From Komarekiella atlantica HA4396-MV6 (GTDB lineage: Bacteria; Cyanobacteriota; Cyanobacteriia; Cyanobacteriales; Nostocaceae), in contig JAHHHK010000001.1 in NCBI GenBank assembly GCA_019359395.1, forward strand, positions 62,001 through 126,000: a DNA stretch of 64,000 bases, read 5' to 3'. Both the position numbers and the translations under genes were made by a program. Positions 8,868 to 17,317 of this stretch are shown in pieces (the first letter of the stretch is position 1; every line of letters starts with the position of its first letter). The notes beneath the pieces were generated by a model, which did no database searches, had not been told where the DNA came from, and saw only the letters and a list, made by a program, of their open reading frames with translations.

Positions 8868-9989
8868 ATGCCAACCGCACTGAAAAATATACAAACTAAA
8901 AATCTAATTTCAATAGGTTTGCTAGTTTTTGTTCCTATTGCCATTGTGGCAGAAAAGCTGAATTGGGACGCATTAATAGTGTTTGGACTTTCAGCGATCG
9001 CAATTATTCCGTTAGCAGTTTGGTTGAGTACGGCTACAGAAGAAATTGCCGTGGTTTTAGGGCCTTCTATAGGAGGCTTATTAAATGCAGTCTTCGGTAA
9101 TGCCACTGAGTTAATCATTGCTCTAGTGGCTCTCAAAGAAGGCTTGGTAGACATTGTAAAAGCCAGCATTACGGGGACGATTATTAGTAATTTACTGCTG
9201 GTAATGGGGCTATCTATGCTACTAGGGGGATTGCGTTACAAGGAGCAGACTTTTCAGCCAATGGCAGCACGAGTCAATGGTTCGACAATGACACTAGCAG
9301 TAACCGCAATTGTTCTGCCTGCAATGGTGATCACCACGTCTAATGTGGTCGAGGAAAGCGCTATTATTAAGCTGTCGATTTTTGTAGCAGTCATTTTAAT
9401 TGTAGTTTATGGTTTTACACTGTTGTTTTCTTTGAAGACTCACAGCTACCTCTATGATGTTGGGGTAATAGAACTAGAAGGTCAGGTTTCTGAGGACGAG
9501 GTAACAGAACAAGATAAACATTCAAAGCCAAACCTGAGTCTTTGGGTTGGTATTTTGTTTGTTGCAACGATTGGTATAGCGTTCGTGTCCGAGATTTTTG
9601 TTGGTGCAGTTGAAGAGGCAACAAAAGGACTAGGATTGACACCTCTATTTACCGGAGTAATTTTGTTACCACTAGTTGGAGGTGCAGCCGAATATATAAC
9701 CGCTGTCCGAGTCGCAATTAAGAACAATATGGATTTGTCGGTGTCTGTAGCAATGGGATCGAGTCTGCTGGTTGCTTTGTTGGTTGCGCCGCTACTTGTG
9801 ATAGTTGGGCAGGTGATTGGACAACCAATGGACTTAAACTTTAACTTATTTGAGGTTGTTGCAGTGATCATTGCTGTGGTCATTGCTAACCTAATTAGCT
9901 TGGATGGCCGCTCCAACTGGTTAGAGGGAATGCTACTACTAGCAACTTACGCTGTACTAGGGGCTGCCTTCTACTTCCATCCTGTTTAA
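8868..9989 (+). CDS. cax: Calcium/proton exchanger (CAX family)
   Basis: A 373-residue inner-membrane antiporter with about 11 hydrophobic segments in two homologous halves, separated near residues 200-220 by an acidic loop (EDEVTEQD). The first alpha repeat is intact (GNATELIIALVALKEG, about residue 83). The second repeat reads GGAAEYITAVRVAIKNNMD; relatives usually have GNAAEH there, so the Asn and His positions differ. Ca2+ or another cation is exported against protons. Start ATG at 8868 fits the first membrane segment. A candidate terminator lies about 105 bases downstream. Confidence 0.9.
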   Translation: MPTALKNIQTKNLISIGLLVFVPIAIVAEKLNWDALIVFGLSAIAIIPLAVWLSTATEEIAVVLGPSIGGLLNAVFGNATELIIALVALKEGLVDIVKASITGTIISNLLLVMGLSMLLGGLRYKEQTFQPMAARVNGSTMTLAVTAIVLPAMVITTSNVVEESAIIKLSIFVAVILIVVYGFTLLFSLKTHSYLYDVGVIELEGQVSEDEVTEQDKHSKPNLSLWVGILFVATIGIAFVSEIFVGAVEEATKGLGLTPLFTGVILLPLVGGAAEYITAVRVAIKNNMDLSVSVAMGSSLLVALLVAPLLVIVGQVIGQPMDLNFNLFEVVAVIIAVVIANLISLDGRSNWLEGMLLLATYAVLGAAFYFHPV

Positions 9990-10060
9990 GCCTAAGTAGG
10001 TAGACCTAATTAAATGTAAGATAAAATTTTTGTTCGTAGTGTTCGCGTAGCGTCTCGCAG

Positions 10061-10078
10061 AGAGCGATTTATCGCTCT
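10061..10078. repeat. Short palindrome in a dispersed repeat block
   Basis: AGAGCGAT-TT-ATCGCTCT, a perfect 8-bp stem. It directly follows GTTCGCGTAGCGTCTCGCAG, the same core (GCGTCTCGYAGAGA) found near 34400, 54165, 55375 and 55895. Confidence 0.6.
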
Positions 10079-10092
10079 ATATAAAGTTCTTA

Positions 10093-10126
10093 AGGGCTAG
10101 AGCCGCTTACTCTAGCTCTGATTTAA
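10093..10126 (+). terminator. Candidate terminator of the Ca2+/H+ exchanger
   Basis: AGGGCTAGAG and CTCTAGCTCT form a 10-bp stem with one wobble pair and a 7-base loop, followed by GATTTAATT. The T tract is weak, so it could also be part of the adjoining repeat block. Confidence 0.4.
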
Positions 10127-10249
10127 TTAAGCCCTTCTACTTAATCTATTGAGATGATGTCTTTTTAACTTCAAATTCAACAAATGATTCCCCTTGCATT
10201 AAACTGTTAGAAAAATAGTGACCTAAGTAGTTCTATTGATTAGAAGTGT

Positions 10250-10897
10250 ATGCAAGTAGCTAAGGTAATTGAAACCTACAATCAGGGAGCAGCGGATTAT
10301 GAATCGATTATGCTGCGTTACTGGAATATTGATCGTAAACAGCTTATTGCTTCCTTGCAGCTTCAGCCAGGACAAACTGTACTTGATGCTGCTGCCGGAA
10401 CAGGTCTTAATTTCCCAGCCTACCCTGAAGGAGTGAGTGTTGTAGGCGTTGATCTTTCAGAGAAAATGCTGGATGAAGCCCGTAAAAAGTCTGTATCCGC
10501 AGACATCACTCTCAAAGTCACGGATCTTCAAAACCTTGATTTTCCTGATAATAGCTTTGATGCAGCAGTGTCGGGCTTTACCTTGTGTGTTGTTGCTAAC
10601 CCAGTCCGCGCTCTTGAGGAGATTTTACGGGTTACTAAACCTAATGCATTGATTGCCATTCTCGATTACTGCAAATCGCAAAACCCGGAAGTTCAGAAAT
10701 GGCAGGAGCTAATATCTGATGCAGCTTTAGAATTAGGCTTCCCAACTGGCAAGATTAAGTGGAATGCATTGATGGATTACGACGAATTAATTTACAACAG
10801 GAAGCTTGCCATTGAGGTGCTTGTGGACGAGCGTATAGAAAGCCCTAACCCGTTTTCATGTGGTTGTCAATTACTACTGAAAAACTCGAAAACTTAA
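10250..10897 (+). CDS. Class I SAM-dependent methyltransferase
   Basis: A 215-residue protein of the UbiE/Methyltransf_11 type. Motif I is VLDAAAGTGLNF (about residues 44-55) for SAM binding, motif II VVGVDLSEKML, and the post-I strand region DLQNLDFPDNSFDAAVSGF. The C-terminal substrate region ends in PNPFSCGCQLLLKN. The substrate cannot be predicted. The gene stands alone with 260 bases upstream and 170 downstream. The first ATG (10250) gives the usual length. Confidence 0.85.
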   Translation: MQVAKVIETYNQGAADYESIMLRYWNIDRKQLIASLQLQPGQTVLDAAAGTGLNFPAYPEGVSVVGVDLSEKMLDEARKKSVSADITLKVTDLQNLDFPDNSFDAAVSGFTLCVVANPVRALEEILRVTKPNALIAILDYCKSQNPEVQKWQELISDAALELGFPTGKIKWNALMDYDELIYNRKLAIEVLVDERIESPNPFSCGCQLLLKNSKT

Positions 10898-11069
10898 AAT
10901 CGCCTATACTGAGCGCTTTACACCATTGTACCTTAACCAGAGGTGAGGCTATCACTAGTAGCTTTAATAGAGTTATCTAGTAACGAAATTGCGCGGCGAT
11001 CGCTACATTAGTAGATATATAAATAAAAATCATTGTTCGTTGCTATTTAACCGCATCACACACAAAACC

Positions 11070-13175
11070 ATGAGTGCAAATGTCATTATTTCCCACAATC
11101 CCTTACTCCAAGGCTACGGTTTACCTCTGTTCGCAGAGATTAAACCAGAGCAGATAGTACCAGCCTTCAACCAGCTCCTAGCAGAACTTGACCAGCAGCT
11201 TGCCACCTTGGAGGCTAATGTACAGCCTACTTGGACGGGTTTAGTAGAACCACTAGAAAAGCTCACAGAACGGCTTTCCTGGAGTTGGGGAGTGGTAAAT
11301 CATCTAATGGGTGTAAAGAATAGCCCTGAACTGCGAGAAGCTCATGAAACCGTACAACCACAGGTAGTACAGTTTATCAACAAGCTCGGTCAAAGCCAAC
11401 CCATTTACAACGCCTTTAAAGCACTCCGCACCAGTAATACTTGGGCAACTTTAGACTCAGCTCAGCAACGCATTGTAGAAGCTGCCATCCGCGATGCACA
11501 ACTTGCCGGTGTTGGTTTAGAAGGAGAAAGCAAAGAGCGTTTCAACGCCATTCAGATGGAGTTGGCAGAACTTTGCACTAAGTTCTCTAACCATATACTG
11601 GATGCCACTAAAGCCTTTAGCATCACCCTAACAACAAAAGAGGAAATCGACGGTTTACCCAATAGCTTGCTGAGTTTAGCATCACAAGCTGCTCGTGCTG
11701 CTGGAGCAGAAAACGCCACACCAGAAAATGGCCCTTGGCGCATTACTTTAGACTTCCCCAGCTATGGCCCTTTTATGCAGCACAGCACCCGTCGTGATTT
11801 ACGCGAAAAGCTCTACAAAGCTTATATCACTCGTGCTTCTAAAGGCGATTTAGATAACAACCCATTGATTGAACGCATTTTGGAGTTGCGCCAAGAACTT
11901 GCAAATTTACTGGGCTTTAAGAGTTTTGCCCAATTAAGCCTTGCTAGTAAAATGGCTCCCAACGTTGAAGCAGTCGAGGCACTGTTAGAAGAACTACGCC
12001 GTAGCAGTTATGATGCTGCTATTAAAGACTTAGAAGAACTCAAAGCTTTTGCAGCGACAAAGGGAGCAGCAGAATCTCAAGATTTAAAGCACTGGGATCT
12101 CAGCTTTTGGGCAGAACGCCAACGAGAAGAAAAGTTTGCCTTCACTGCCGAAGAATTACGCCCCTACTTCCCGCTCCCCCAAGTATTAGATGGCTTATTT
12201 GGACTTGTAAAGCGGCTGTTTGGCGTTACTGTTACCCCTGCCGATGGTCAAGCCCCAGTATGGCATGAAGATGTTCGTTATTTCCAAATTGCTGATGAAA
12301 CTGGTTCTCCCATAGCTTACTTTTACTTAGACCCATACAGCCGTCCTGCGGAAAAACGCGGCGGTGCTTGGATGGATGTGTGCATCAATCGTGCCACAAT
12401 CACAGCAAATGGCGTAACTAGTGTGCGTTTACCTGTGACTTATTTGGTGTGTAACCAAACTCCCCCAGTAGATGGCAAACCTAGTTTGATGACTTTCTAT
12501 GAAGTAGAAACTTTGTTCCACGAGTTTGGTCATGGATTGCACCACATGCTCACTAAGGTTAACTATGCTGGAGCCGCAGGCATCAATAATGTGGAGTGGG
12601 ATGCAGTAGAATTGCCTAGCCAGTTTATGGAAAACTGGTGTTATGAGCGACCCACTTTATTTGGGATGGCTAAGCATTATAAAACTGGTGAAGCTCTACC
12701 AGAGCATTACTATCAAAAGCTACTAGCGGCGCGTAATTATATGAGTGGTAGTGGCATGTTGAGGCAAGTTCACTTTAGCATTGTGGATTTGGAATTGCAC
12801 CACCGCTATCGTGTTGGTAGCGATGAAACGCCCGCTGATGTGCGTCATCGGATTGCCAAAACTACAACTGTTTTAGCACCGTTACCTGAAGATTCATTTT
12901 TGTGTGTTTTTGGACATATTTTTGAGGGGGGTTATGCTGCGGGTTACTACAGTTACAAGTGGGCTGAGGTACTAAGTGCTGATGCTTTTGCCGCTTTTGA
13001 AGAAGCTGGACTAGAAGATGAAGAAGCTATAAAAGCTACAGGTCGGCGTTATCGGAATACAGTACTAGCACTTGGTGGTAGCAAGCATCCAATGGAAGTT
13101 TTTAAAACTTTCCGAGGACGTGAACCGAGTACGGTTGCTTTGCTCAGACACAATGGTTTAGCTACTGCTAAGTAA
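11070..13175 (+). CDS. prlC: M3 family metallopeptidase (oligopeptidase A type)
   Basis: A roughly 701-residue cytosolic zinc endopeptidase that cleaves short peptides. The zinc motif HEFGHGLHH is near residue 484, with the downstream helix containing E in NVEWDAVELPSQFMENW supplying the third ligand. The N-terminal helical domain (about 1-200) and the typical C-terminal HIFEGGYAAGYYSYKWAEVL are present, so the chain is complete. ATG at 11070 (MSANVIIS) is chosen; a longer TTG reading from 10989 would add 27 residues of no known similarity. Nothing odd. Confidence 0.93.
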   Translation: MSANVIISHNPLLQGYGLPLFAEIKPEQIVPAFNQLLAELDQQLATLEANVQPTWTGLVEPLEKLTERLSWSWGVVNHLMGVKNSPELREAHETVQPQVVQFINKLGQSQPIYNAFKALRTSNTWATLDSAQQRIVEAAIRDAQLAGVGLEGESKERFNAIQMELAELCTKFSNHILDATKAFSITLTTKEEIDGLPNSLLSLASQAARAAGAENATPENGPWRITLDFPSYGPFMQHSTRRDLREKLYKAYITRASKGDLDNNPLIERILELRQELANLLGFKSFAQLSLASKMAPNVEAVEALLEELRRSSYDAAIKDLEELKAFAATKGAAESQDLKHWDLSFWAERQREEKFAFTAEELRPYFPLPQVLDGLFGLVKRLFGVTVTPADGQAPVWHEDVRYFQIADETGSPIAYFYLDPYSRPAEKRGGAWMDVCINRATITANGVTSVRLPVTYLVCNQTPPVDGKPSLMTFYEVETLFHEFGHGLHHMLTKVNYAGAAGINNVEWDAVELPSQFMENWCYERPTLFGMAKHYKTGEALPEHYYQKLLAARNYMSGSGMLRQVHFSIVDLELHHRYRVGSDETPADVRHRIAKTTTVLAPLPEDSFLCVFGHIFEGGYAAGYYSYKWAEVLSADAFAAFEEAGLEDEEAIKATGRRYRNTVLALGGSKHPMEVFKTFRGREPSTVALLRHNGLATAK

Positions 13176-13290
13176 TGAGTGCTGTTAGCGGTAGCGGGGC
13201 GTTTAGCCCGTGCTGAGTTAGTTCTTATTGGAGGTAAATGAGCAATCGAACAGATAGTTACGTTAAGGCTGAAAAGCCTATCTAGAGCAT

Positions 13291-13407
13291 CGATTCAGTA
13301 ATCGCAAAAACCCGATTTCTTTTCGGTAAAATGACCAATTATCGTTGACTGTAGAGACGTTGCAATGCAACGTCTCTACGAAATAATCGGTTTTTTTAGC
13401 TGAATCG
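13291..13407. repeat. MITE-like element with a GTAGAGAC palindrome nested inside
   Basis: Ends CGATTCAG...CTGAATCG, extended inward by AAAAACCCGATT and AATCGGTTTTTTT, give imperfect terminal inverted repeats of about 26 bp. Inside at 13351-13379 is GTAGAGACGTTGCA-A-TGCAACGTCTCTAC, a perfect 14-bp-arm palindrome of a second repeat family, so one element appears to have landed in another. No coding capacity. Confidence 0.7.
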
Positions 13408-13410
13408 GTG

Positions 13411-13612
13411 TTATAGAGTATATTCATTCTGAAAAATCCCCATCACTTTAGCCTGGATGACACTGAATAATGTTCCTACACCGTGATATTCATTGGCTAA
13501 ATATTCCAGATTACGAATGATTGCGATATAGCAATCTCCTGTTTTTGGAAAGCCTGCTTCTTCACATATCCCTTATTCCATCAAACTCATTCTCGATTAC
13601 GCGAACGGTGAG
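13411..13612 (-). pseudogene. Remnant of an unidentified gene (frameshifted)
   Basis: The minus strand reads as convincing protein in two successive frames. Codons from about 13612 give LTVRVIENEFDGIRDM and stop; a one-base shift continues with CEEAGFPKTGDCYIAIIR, then about 33 more residues ending in GIFQNEYTL and a stop at 13411. The join at IRDM/CEEAG is natural, so a frameshift has split one reading frame; there is no start upstream. The stop lies 3 bases from the MITE-like element. I do not recognise the family. Confidence 0.55.
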
Positions 13613-13785
13613 CTATAACTAGACCAATTGAAGGAGTGTTGGGGGTAGAGAGTAGATTAATGCTCGGATATTCGATGGCGCTAGCCACAGAAGACTAGTT
13701 GAGGTTATTCTTTCTTGATTTATTATCTAATTGGTAAACGCTTAATACCTCTATCCGTTAAAGCGGTTTTGGAGCTACAAATAAA

Positions 13786-14733
13786 ATGAATTTTTTATTA
13801 AAAGCTATGCTGTTGCTAATTAATTTAGGAACAGGATGTTATTTTATTCTAGCTAATCCTCTAAAATTTTCAGACCAAACATCAACTAAACTTACTTTTC
13901 ATATTCGACCAAAAATATTTTTAGGTTTGGGAATATTTTTTAGTCAATTATTTGTTCTATTTTTATTTGCGACTATTGTATTTACACCTATTACACAACT
14001 TGTCTGCAATCGTTATCCAAACAATATATCTACTTCAAATATTGATTTGAGTGCAGGACAAAATACTTTAACAGGAATGTGTAAGTTAACAGAAAACTAT
14101 TGGTTTGGTCAAGAAAAAAGTGAAGTGCTAGTTTCTGAGTTACTAGAGGCTAAATTGGAAACAGAGATGCAAACCGATAGTCAAGTTAAGCCTAGATACT
14201 CATATAAAATTTTACTATTAACTGATAAAGATAGCTTTCCTTTTACAGATAGAACATACCCCAAATTTAAACTTGAAGAATTACAATCAATAGTATTAAG
14301 AATTAACAAATTTTTGAAAAACCCTACAGAGAACAATTTAGCGGTTATACTTGATGACACTTTTATGGGTTACATTGTTGTCAGGTTTACTGTATTCTGT
14401 GGAATATTAGCGTTGCTAGTAGCGTCACCAGGTTTATTTATCACTTGTAACCTTGACAAGGAAACAAATACTGTAAAGCTTAGTCGTTACAGGTGGTTTG
14501 GAACGTTAAGAAAAACAGTTTTTCAATATTCTTTGAACGAAATTACTGATGTTAAGCTTGAACGGATTGATACTAGTATAGACGAATGCTTTTTTCGGGT
14601 TATTTTAGTACTAGAGTCGGGTGAGAATTTACCATTAACGCCCAATTATACTTCAAATTATATAAATGGAGATTCTACAGTTAGAGTAACTAAAGATTTT
14701 CTGGAACTAAAACATAAAGATAGTGCTAAATAA
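13786..14733 (+). CDS. Hypothetical membrane protein
   Basis: 315 residues, AT-rich. Hydrophobic segments at about 4-24, 45-70 and 197-218; between the second and third lies a non-cytoplasmic or cytoplasmic loop of about 125 residues with two Cys. The C-terminal 95 residues (from CNLDKETNTVKLSRYRWFG) look like a small beta-rich domain in the style of bacterial PH-like domains, with alternating short strands and EITDVKLERID. Function unknown; no operon partner. Confidence is for being a real gene. Confidence 0.65.
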   Translation: MNFLLKAMLLLINLGTGCYFILANPLKFSDQTSTKLTFHIRPKIFLGLGIFFSQLFVLFLFATIVFTPITQLVCNRYPNNISTSNIDLSAGQNTLTGMCKLTENYWFGQEKSEVLVSELLEAKLETEMQTDSQVKPRYSYKILLLTDKDSFPFTDRTYPKFKLEELQSIVLRINKFLKNPTENNLAVILDDTFMGYIVVRFTVFCGILALLVASPGLFITCNLDKETNTVKLSRYRWFGTLRKTVFQYSLNEITDVKLERIDTSIDECFFRVILVLESGENLPLTPNYTSNYINGDSTVRVTKDFLELKHKDSAK

Positions 14734-15118
14734 AAGCGTAGAATTGGTAGACTCAGAAAAATATGAGTTATGAAACCAGCGATGTCTCATATAAGCTTTT
14801 TAATAAAATTTGTACACTCTGTAATTTAATTATTTCACTTTGAGAGGTTATTTAAAAAGTGTTTCACTGTGACTTTAGGCACTTTTAGATCCCCCCTAGC
14901 CTTCAAAAGGGGGGAACTGGAATCAAGGTCTCCCTTTTTAAGGGAAGCCACTGCGGTCTTGGCGGTTTACCCAAGTAGAGCAAGTGGCGTGGATTTAAAG
15001 AGATTTAGAATTTTTGATAATTACTCCTTGCCAATCTTCAATTTCAGCACGAAGCAAACTTCGGTTTTTATAAGCCTTAGCATTATCAGGTTAAAATCGC
15101 AAAATTTGATTAAAATCC
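14734..15118. other. Intergenic region filled by nested repeats
   Basis: About 385 bases between convergent genes. The centre is the repeat at 14883-15000. A reading frame across it (14869-15132) is an accident of the repeat. Confidence 0.6.
14883..15000. repeat. Dispersed repeat interrupted by a second repeat
   Basis: Outer element: TTTAGATCCCCCC at the left and GGATTTAAA at the right, with the internal CAAAAGGGGGG/CCCTTTTTAAGGG arms common in Nostoc intergenic repeats. Within it, 14947-14988 is a GCCACTGCGG...CAAGTGGC segment whose relative lies at 54228-54268. The outer element is thus split by the inner one. Confidence 0.6.
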
Positions 15119-15802
15119 TCAAGTACAATTGAGCTTGCCATCTTCCATGTGAATGATGCGATCGGCAATGTCTAGGATACGGTTGTCATGAGTAACTATT
15201 AAGATGGTACAACCTTGTTCTTTTGCGAGTTTTTGCATGAGATTGACTATATCTCGACCTGACTGACTATCAAGAGCGGCGGTGGGTTCATCTGCTAAAA
15301 CAATTTTAGGATGACTTACCAGAGCACGAGCGATCGCAACTCGTTGTTTTTGTCCCCCCGATAGTTTATCTGGATAATAATGAAGGTGATTTCCTAAGCC
15401 TACCTGCTCTAGCATTTGGGCTGAACGAGTTTGTATCTGTCGCAACTCCACATACTTGTGTAATTCCAAACTCATTTTGACGTTCTGGAGTGCCGTTAAA
15501 CTACCATGCAGGTTATTTGCTTGAAAAATATAACCGTTATGGCGTCGTATCTGCATTAATATTTCAGCACTAGCACTGCAAAGTTCTCGCCCTAACACCC
15601 ACAAACTACCGAACTGGGCGGAACGTAACCCACCAACCAAGGTCAACAGCGTTGTTTTACCAGAACCAGACGGCCCGGTCATGATAATAACTTCACCAGC
15701 GTTAATCTCCAGGTTGATGTTAAAAAGAACCTGTTTGCGGAGTGAACCGTGACCAAAATAGTGGTCAAGATTTTTAATAGAAATTACTAGTTCACTAGTC
15801 AT
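15119..15802 (-). CDS. devA: DevA-type ABC transporter ATPase (copy 1)
   Basis: 227-residue ATPase of the DevBCA exporter class. Walker A GPSGSGKTT (about residue 44), signature LSGGQKQRVAIARAL, Walker B IVLADEPTAALDSQSG, His switch VTHD. Closely similar to the copy at 20851-21555 throughout (MTSE-VISIKNLDHYFG start in both). Known DevBCA complexes export heterocyst glycolipids through TolC; this copy's cargo is not known. Last gene of a devB-devC-devA unit. The C-terminus stops at GKLNCT, seven residues shorter than copy 2. Confidence 0.92.
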   Translation of the reverse strand: MTSELVISIKNLDHYFGHGSLRKQVLFNINLEINAGEVIIMTGPSGSGKTTLLTLVGGLRSAQFGSLWVLGRELCSASAEILMQIRRHNGYIFQANNLHGSLTALQNVKMSLELHKYVELRQIQTRSAQMLEQVGLGNHLHYYPDKLSGGQKQRVAIARALVSHPKIVLADEPTAALDSQSGRDIVNLMQKLAKEQGCTILIVTHDNRILDIADRIIHMEDGKLNCT

Positions 15803-15898
15803 TCAATTTTGAATTTTGGATTGACTCCACAGATAAATCTGCTTGCTCTGTACCCTGCTCGGAATTGTCGGTCATTTATTCTTAATCCTTATTACTAA

Positions 15899-15930
15899 AC
15901 AAATAACAAACGACAAATGACAAATGACAA
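15899..15930. repeat. Heptamer tandem repeat (ACAAATG type), copy 1
   Basis: Imperfect tandem ACAAATA/ACAAACG/ACAAATG/ACAAATG units, a short tandemly repeated sequence typical of Nostocales. It sits directly behind the devC stop codon, the same place as the repeat at 21608-21634 in the paralogous operon. Confidence 0.8.
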
Positions 15931-15933
15931 TTC

Positions 15934-17109
15934 TTAAAACATATCAGCAGGGTCAGCACCTTGAAGTTTGCGGGTAGCGATCGCCCCGGAAATTGCACAC
16001 ATCATGATCGTCAGTACTAGCACTTGTAATCCCCGAATTGCAGTCATGTACATCGGCAAATTTGTAGCATGGCGAGTCAACTGGTAAAGTGCCAAGGATA
16101 CACCCAATCCAGGAAAGAACCCTAACGCGGCTAAAATCACTGCTTCTTCAAATACCACACCTAACAAGTAGTAATGACGATACCCCATTGCTTTGAAAGT
16201 GGCATATTCTCTAACGTGGGAATTGACATCTGTGGAGAGGACTTGATAGACAATAATCACCCCCACTACGAATCCCATCGATACACCTAGGCTGAAAATA
16301 AACCCAATTGGGGAGTTTGTTCTCCAAAAGTTGTTCTCAAATTCAATAAATTCTGCGTTGGTTAGTACTTTGACATCATCTCTCAAGTAAGCTTTCAAGA
16401 CTGCTGCTACCTTTTTTGGGTCGTAGCCTGGTTGTACTTGAATCAAACCTAAGCTGACACTGCTTGAGTTTCGCCGAGGAAATAGCCGCAGAAGGTTCTG
16501 ATCGCTGGTGATTAAGCTACCATCAGTCCCAAAGGAAGCCCCAACTTTGAATAAACCACTAATATTAATCGTACGTCCTTCTATTTCGGTAGTTAGGGTT
16601 TTACCTTGATCAATTTGGGCGATCGCTTTTTGATATTCTCCTCTAGCACCACGATCAAACAAAACGGTATTTGGCAGCTTAATCGTCTGCAATTGCTGAT
16701 TAACATCTAATAAGTCAAAAGCTGGCTTATCTGGATCGAATCCAATCAGTAACACCCCCGTCTCACGGCGCGTTTGGGGATTTTTCCATGTGATGTAATT
16801 AAAATACATTGCTTGTGCAGACTTCACCCCTGGTATATCCGTTGCTTGATACAATCGCCGACGAGAAAACATAGACAAGCCTTGCAGATTACGAGCTTGA
16901 GGACTCATTAAAACAATGTCTGCTTGTAAACTGCGATGCAGTCTAGTGTTACTGTCATACAGCGCCGTCTGAAAACCCAATTGCATAAACATCAGAACAT
17001 CAGCAAAAGCAATGCCTGACAATGCTACCAACAGACGACTTTTTTCATGACTCAGTTGCAACCATCCTAGAGGTGTTCGTCGCCGCAGTTGTTGGAGTAG
17101 TTTCATCAT
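15934..17109 (-). CDS. devC: DevC-type ABC transporter permease (copy 1)
   Basis: 391-residue FtsX-like permease. One N-terminal membrane segment (about 26-45), a large periplasmic MacB-PCD-like domain (about 50-265), and three C-terminal membrane segments, ending in GADPADMF. Length and ending match copy 2 at 21637-22812 exactly, with the two alignable without gaps over most of their length. Two adjacent ATG codons (17109, 17106) are possible starts. It works with the DevB adaptor upstream and DevA ATPase downstream. Confidence 0.92.
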   Translation of the reverse strand: MMKLLQQLRRRTPLGWLQLSHEKSRLLVALSGIAFADVLMFMQLGFQTALYDSNTRLHRSLQADIVLMSPQARNLQGLSMFSRRRLYQATDIPGVKSAQAMYFNYITWKNPQTRRETGVLLIGFDPDKPAFDLLDVNQQLQTIKLPNTVLFDRGARGEYQKAIAQIDQGKTLTTEIEGRTINISGLFKVGASFGTDGSLITSDQNLLRLFPRRNSSSVSLGLIQVQPGYDPKKVAAVLKAYLRDDVKVLTNAEFIEFENNFWRTNSPIGFIFSLGVSMGFVVGVIIVYQVLSTDVNSHVREYATFKAMGYRHYYLLGVVFEEAVILAALGFFPGLGVSLALYQLTRHATNLPMYMTAIRGLQVLVLTIMMCAISGAIATRKLQGADPADMF

Positions 17110-17280
17110 ACGAGGTGCTGAGTGTGCGTGAGCAGAGAGAGCAGAAAAGTGGGGAAGAATAACACAGCAGTTTTCATTTTTTTACACACTCATGTATTCC
17201 TCTGTGCGGCTCCGCGGCTCTGCGTGACATAAAAAAGATATGATTCATTTACCTGAAAAGCCCTGTTACTCTTGACCCTT

Positions 17281-17308
17281 GTACAGACGCGATTAATCGC
17301 GTCTCTAC
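17281..17308. repeat. GTAGAGAC-type palindrome between devB and devC
   Basis: GTACAGACGCGATT-AATCGCGTCTCTAC, 14-bp arms with one mismatch. Same outer arms as the palindromes at 13351, 50894, 51733 and 61332 but a different centre. Confidence 0.65.
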
Positions 17309-17317
17309 CCTTTAATC

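Larger units (their letters stand above)
13176..13785. other. Intergenic region with MITE-like element and gene remnant
   Basis: About 610 bases between the peptidase and a membrane protein gene. It contains the nested element at 13291-13407 and, abutting it, a minus-strand coding remnant (13411-13612). No intact gene. Confidence 0.7.

Noticed and set aside
14869-15132. 87-codon plus-strand frame
   Set aside because: It lies almost wholly in two nested dispersed repeats and overlaps the devA stop; no ribosome binding site or protein-like composition.
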